In this document: positions 59,488 through 64,000 of the stretch, piece after piece
How the letters are laid out: the number at the start of each line of letters is the position of its first letter
Position numbering within the stretch: the first letter of the stretch is position 1
From: Artemia franciscana
Taxonomy: Eukaryota > Arthropoda > Branchiopoda > Anostraca > Artemiidae
NCBI RefSeq assembly: GCF_032884065.1
Contig: NC_088881.1
Coordinates: forward strand, 9,451,008-9,515,007
Direction of reading: 5' to 3'
Length of the DNA: 64,000 nucleotides
The notes under the pieces: generated by a model
Databases searched by the model: none
The model's input: only the letters and a program-made list of their open reading frames with translations
What the model was told of the DNA's origin: nothing
Translations under genes and position numbers: made by a program

Positions 59488-60480
59488 CCATATGCACTCC
59501 CATTCTTCAGTCATCCAATATACATCCTTATTTAATTGTTTCAATTGCTTAACCTCAAAACTTCATCCTTATTTAATTGTTTTAATTGTTTAACCTCAAA
59601 AATGTTTATAATTAGCCCACACCTTGTGTCAGTACGACTATTTGATTTCCACAAACTTGTTTTTTTCCACAAATACTTTTTTAAGGGTATACTTGTGACA
59701 AATAGAGTTACCTCTGCTATCTAAGGAAATGAGCTCTGGGAAGATGCAAAAAGCCATTCGGATAACTTCTAAATAAGAAAAGATAAACACACAAAAACTT
59801 GTAATGAAGTAAGGACTTAGAGAACGAAAACATAATCTCTTTCTCAACTATGTGCATTTAAATATAATATTTGTATGAGCTAAATATATATTTTGTTTTT
59901 TAGATTCGAATCCCAAAAGGCTTTCATCATTCTGATTTATCTATAGGGAAAGAAAACGAACTTTTCCCGAGATAAAAGGTTATGTCTATTTTATGTTCTC
60001 AAATGCTCTGTTATGTTCTTTAATGTCATTAATATAGTGGATGAGCAGTTTATAGCAATTTTATGGATTTGTTTTGCTTTTTATCATTCTGTAAATAGAT
60101 TTTGTGATAAAATAGACAAATTGAGTTTTGTTTCCTAAAAGAACTTCCTTGATTAGTGTACGACGTTGAAACCGGTAATCTAAAAGGGGTCACTCTTTTT
60201 AGTGTAGCAAATTGGCATGGGAGGAGGAAGCTGGACCAACTGTAAATTTTGTGCCAAAATGAGAAATGAACTTTAGATAGGTTATGATAGTTGAACATAT
60301 GGGTATTACTCATGAATGGGCAAACCTGCTTGTATAGATTTTTAGTTCTTTATTTTTCTCTCATTTCTACAAAAGTTATTGTATTCTTTTCCTTTTTTTA
60401 AGTAATGATATTTTTTTAGTCCATTTTCTTGTTCTTATCTTTTTGTCGTTTTTGTTTTTTTTTTCCTTTCGTACTCTGTT
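59486..60480. other. unclassified sequence
   Basis: A short direct repeat 'CTTCATCCTTATTTAATTGT' surrounds 59540-59590. Nothing else recognised. Confidence 0.4.
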
Positions 60481-60504
60481 AGTGTACGCGTCATATATTG
60501 ACAA

Positions 60505-60560
60505 AGAGAGAGAGAGAGAGATAGAGAGAGGGGGGGGAGAGAAAAAGAGAGAGAAAGGAT
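60505..60560 (+). repeat. (GA)n simple repeat with G-run
   Basis: GAGAGA runs interrupted by GGGGGGGG. Confidence 0.9.
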
Positions 60561-60567
60561 TCGAAAA

Positions 60568-60909
60568 TCAGTTTTCCATACCTAATACAAAATTCCTTAT
60601 AAAAAACATTGAAAACCATGGTACAGTAAAAAGAAATTTCAGGCAGTTAAATAAAATAGACTTCGGTGAAAATCCCAGTTTGAAGAACGTCATAAGTGCT
60701 GAACATTTTCTGAGTGAAGTTTTTTTCAAAATACCTTCAATGTATTGCGCGTATTTGTCAATTATTTTTTTTAATGGCCTTATTTGACATATAATAATCA
60801 CTGCTTTTCCATTATTTATCTGATTACTATCCTGTTTATTGAACTGGCTGATATAATTTAAATATCGACGAAGACCACACTGCTTTTCCATCATAAATAC
60901 AAAGAACAT
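60568..60909 (-). pseudogene. PLE ORF N-terminal fragment
   Basis: The minus-strand ORF contains MEKQCGLRRYLNYISQFNKQ from 60894, continuing as a basic, hydrophobic sequence without a known motif until it stops. The start matches MERQCGLR at 722 and 50934. Next to it on the + strand (61030-61110) is PLE 3' terminal sequence, the same kind of inverted arrangement as at 1-1000. Confidence 0.5.
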
Positions 60910-60999
60910 GTAGAAACAACAGGGAGTCCTGGAGTCCTAGTTGAATTTCCCTGAAGGAAGGATGCTAGGATTGTTTTCAAAAGATTTTAGTTTAAAATG

Positions 61000-61115
61000 G
61001 TCGTATTTTAATGTGGGTTTCTTTTATATTTTCGTTTGTTTTGCTGAGGACGGTCGCTGGATATAGGGTCGAAATAATCATTTAGGGTGAAGATTCCACT
61101 GTCTTAAGAAAAATA
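61000..61115 (+). mobile_element. PLE 3' terminus fragment
   Basis: 'GGTCGCTGGATATAGGGTCG' followed by TTCCACTGTCTTAAGAAAAA matches the end of the PLE at 50820-50895 in order and orientation. Confidence 0.7.
61044..61074 (+). ncRNA. hammerhead-ribozyme-like core (PLE terminus)
   Basis: CTGAGGA, 20 nt, GAAA. Stem II is weaker here (GGTC with GGTC using wobble pairs). Confidence 0.35.
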
Positions 61116-62164
61116 TGCCTTTTGTTCCTGTTTGCTTTTTATATTTTTCTGAAATAATTTTTGTCATTGTTTTTCATTTTTACTTCGTCTTTGTTTTCTT
61201 CATATATTCAGAGTTTATTTACTTATTAACTCCAAAATTGGTAAGCCTGCGCTTGTCACAAAATCAAAAATACAAACCACTACATCCAAGGATTATCGAA
61301 TAATTCAGAATTCGAAGATCCATAATCAATAAATTTAAATATGGAAAAAATTATGATTCAAAAATTTAATAACAAAATTTATTTTTATTTTTTTCAATTT
61401 ATTTTTTTTAATTAATATTTTATTTATTTTTTTTTTTTACTGGGTTCGAAAGGTGCTGGGCTTAACCACCAGGCTCTTTGATTCATGTAGGCATAATTAA
61501 AAAAAAAAAGAAGAAGCTATTTTTCTCCCCAGAAATACTGAATAATATGACTACCACACGTAAATATATCTCATAAATAAACAATAAAATAAAAGCTAAA
61601 TTTTTGCAACAGCATTGTAAGTGTCAATTAACGAAAATTTAGGGGGGGGGGTGTATTCTAGGAGAGCAAGTTTGTCGTTTTTTAAATTTTTTAAAAGCGA
61701 AAAAAAGCATTTTTAATGAAAATCTCTCCAAAAGTTATTTTTCAAAGTTTAAAAAGGGGAAGGAGCAAAACAATCTGTAGAGAACAGATTGTTTCCTCCT
61801 TTCCATTTGGTACCACTGCACAGAAGTATAGGGTAGTAATCCTTACTCCACATAGGTATCGACTGAAAGTTATGAATCCGGGTTAAGATAACCATAGAAA
61901 GCAATTATTATAGAAAGTTTGCTGTTTAAATTATATATGGTGCATATGAAAATAATGTGCTATTATCGAAAGCATGCTTAAACTATTTTCAAAACTTTTC
62001 ATACCGTTGCCACTCACAATACTGATTTTAATTCTCTGCTACCCATCTTTGAAGTCGCCACTTACTTTTTCCACTTTTAAAAACCTGGCACTTAAATTGC
62101 ACGTTGAGGTTTCCTGGCCACTGTGCAGCTTAGTCCTGTCATAAGAATTAGTCCTGAGAATTTC
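61116..62164. other. unclassified sequence with simple T/A tracts
   Basis: T-rich tract at 61376-61440 and a G-run at 61640. No gene recognised. Confidence 0.4.
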
Positions 62165-62687
62165 AAGTACCAAGGACATTAATGTGAAATTTTTTATTGT
62201 CCTGAACCATCTTAGGTCTATCTATGTCTGAAAACTGTGATTTTCCTAGATTTTGTTTTGGTTGTTTTGTGAAGTTTTTAGGGCAGCACCAGGTTTTTCG
62301 CGAGTAATGCCATCTTGAACGAGGAAAACAAATAAGCAAATCCGAGTTAGAGTGGACAACGCCTTTCCTCCGTGAAAATTCACACATTAACAATATGCTG
62401 ACTCTCAAAGATAATTACACCCTCACAAGAAAACTACATATTAATAAGCTGTTTGACACTATGTGATTTTAGCTGATTTTTTGCTGATTTTTTATCCACG
62501 TTTTTTGGAAAATTTTTCAAATTTGGCACCCGCTGCTACCAAAAACTGCACGACTAGAAATACTGCCCTCATTCATTAAAAGTGAAATCCCTGATTTTCC
62601 CTAATTTCTTAGAATATATATGGCTGTATAAGTTTCAGCTTAACCAGCTCCAGAAATAAGGCTTTATTTCCACTGTCCTTGGTACTT
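62165..62687. mobile_element. MITE-like element, 523 bp
   Basis: Perfect 14-bp terminal inverted repeats AAGTACCAAGGACA (62165-62178 and the inverse at 62674-62687), with further partial match inward (TGTGAAAT against TGGAAAT). No coding motif. The same 14-mer occurs at about 53829 and, with one change, 54381, so it is a dispersed family. Target duplication is not clear. Confidence 0.6.
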
Positions 62688-62809
62688 CAGTAATATGCCA
62701 AATTTGACCTTGTGAAAAACTGCGAATTTTGAAAAATTCTCAACATATTTCGTACTGTTTACTCTATCGGATTAACGACGCTTCTTGACTACTAGGGTCT
62801 TTGCACCGG

Positions 62810-62940
62810 CCCTGCAGTGTGTTGCTAGGGACGGGGGTGAGTGGTTTGTAGGGCTGAGGGGAAGAGTTGGTTGACGGGGTGGGGTGACTGGAGGTATATT
62901 TGGATGGTGGTTGTTGCCACGGGGGTGTTTGGGAGAAGGT
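62810..62940 (+). repeat. G-rich tract
   Basis: Many GGGG/GGG groups (GGGACGGGGG, GACGGGGTGGGGTGAC, ACGGGGGTG). The composition is unlike the surrounding AT-rich DNA, and four-stranded G structures are possible. Confidence 0.6.
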
Positions 62941-63424
62941 AATTGTTTTTTTAAATTAATTCATTAGTTTAGTATGTTTTAGGAACGCTTATGTAGTTAA
63001 TCGCTACGCGCTAGCAAAAATTAAAGTTTTTGCCTAGTGTGGTGTGTTATATTTGTAATAGTTTATATTTTTGTTTATTATCTTAAATAAAGTAAAAGGT
63101 CTAGGGCTCGTATTACCAAGCTGAGTTTAAGCCCACTGCGCCAACACAGGTCAACATATTAAGTTATAATTACATATATGTTTATAATACTTTTCGAGGG
63201 AAATTTGAATCTGTTTACTTTCTCAACATCTCAATCTAAGCACTAAAATCTGGAGAAAATTTCCCTAGGAATGGCAACACTGGGTAACTAGAAGCTTGAA
63301 AAAAGAGCTTGTGTTTAGGCTATCAATTTTCCGAACAATTAAGAAGGGCTTATGGTGCTAAGATCGGATACCATACATAAGTCATTTTGTCTATATGATA
63401 TGCGTTACTTGAAATAATGCCATT
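62941..63424. other. unclassified sequence
   Basis: No element recognised. Confidence 0.4.
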
Positions 63425-63640
63425 GATCGATCTTGCTACTGCCTTTTTTTCAAGATTGATGAAAAAATTATTCTGTGAATCGAAAATTTTTTAAATGATA
63501 CTGTTTTTGTTATGAATCAGTTTGGTTTTCAAAGGGGCTATCCTAGAGTGGATGCCATCTTGTTCCAGGCTACAATAGTAAATGGCCTTAATACTAATTC
63601 CAAAAATTATTCAGTTCACTTGTATAATAATGCATTGCTG
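63425..63640 (+). pseudogene. LINE reverse transcriptase fragment
   Basis: Two frames joined by a shift near 63490: 'LLPFFSRLMKKLF' (like RPISILPFFSK.FEK) and 'NQFGFQRGYPRVDAILFQAT' (like QFGFRKG.ST.DAI). These are neighbouring RT fingers motifs in LINEs. Following residues are poorly conserved. The fragment is too short to place in a clade. Confidence 0.55.
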
Positions 63641-64000
63641 GGAATGTATTTTTAATTTTGAATAATGAAAATACATTTTTGAAAAGTGAAAATGTATTGA
63701 AAAATTTGAATGCATTTCACTTGCTCGATCGATAAGTTGAAAATTCAGTAAAAGACCCCATTTTTCTTAAAACTGGTGGGGCGTATCCCTCCCGAAGGTC
63801 TAATATCTGTGTACGTTCATATGCCTTTGTATAACTATAGACTCTTGTTTTCTTTGCTTTTGACTCATGCCTGAAAAAAATCCCCAAATTTATAGGCTTA
63901 TGTTTAGACTTATGTATATGTATAGAATTATTTATAGAATTATGTTTTCTTACCGTTGGATTATAGTTGGGGCTTTGAAACTTTATTCATGAGCATAACT

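Noticed and set aside
61440-61495. tRNA-like or SINE-like sequence (GGGTTCGAA with a GGTGGTTAAGC word on the minus strand)
   Set aside because: No cloverleaf could be drawn and the box spacing is poor; at best an old SINE remnant.

Overview
This is a eukaryotic nuclear window: AT-rich, spliced coding exons separated by very long introns, and dense repeats (non-LTR LINEs, Penelope-like elements, foldback and TIR elements, satellites, (AT)n tracts). The transposon families and the style of repeats suggest an invertebrate, most likely an arthropod. A crustacean such as a brine shrimp would fit, but that is only an impression; nothing here proves the species.

The one host gene I can name is the 3' half of the mitochondrial arginyl-tRNA synthetase gene (RARS2) on the + strand. 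Four coding exons carry compatible splice phases: 9695-9819, 29486-29643, 37048-37122 and 41723-41873 (stop). They encode the end of the catalytic core and the C-terminal DALR anticodon-binding domain. Upstream exons must lie before the window. A broken partial copy of the first exon and its acceptor sits at 8846-8960. Everything from 9820 to 41722 outside these exons is intron.

Layout. 1-1000: Penelope-like fragments in inverted arrangement. 1440-3480: ~138-bp satellite. 3670-8380: giant diverged inverted repeat. 8400-9820: lone satellite monomer, exon duplication, first RARS2 exon. 10120-15130: two adjacent tandem arrays (~130 bp and ~290 bp). 15497-16760: long (AT)n tracts, the first bracketed by GC-rich palindromes. 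18340-20780: dead CR1/L2-like LINE. About 20960-25440: nearly full-length R1-like LINE with ORF1 and ORF2 overlapping as TAATG. 28390-30420: short tandem arrays around RARS2 exon 2. 31154-33768: 2.6-kb element with ~0.3-kb terminal inverted repeats and degenerate ORFs of an uncharacterised, possibly virus-derived type. 36.7-41.3 kb: LINE fragments around RARS2 exons 3 and 4. 43531-59257: repeated copies of a 1.3-1.7-kb element that starts TCAAACAG and ends in a large palindrome, including two tandem copies inserted inside an older copy. Between these lie a CR1-like LINE fragment, a 635-bp tandem duplication and a Penelope-like element. 60568-61110: more Penelope-like sequence. 62165-62687: MITE-like element. 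63420-63640: a last LINE reverse-transcriptase fragment.

Nearly all protein-like sequence apart from RARS2 is dead transposon coding DNA. The most interesting structures are the palindrome-tailed family with self-insertion and arm homogenisation, the TIR element with mirrored ORFs, and four hammerhead-ribozyme-like cores with identical 20-nt spacing in the Penelope-like termini. All family names come from reading motifs by eye and from memory of the families; no database search was possible.
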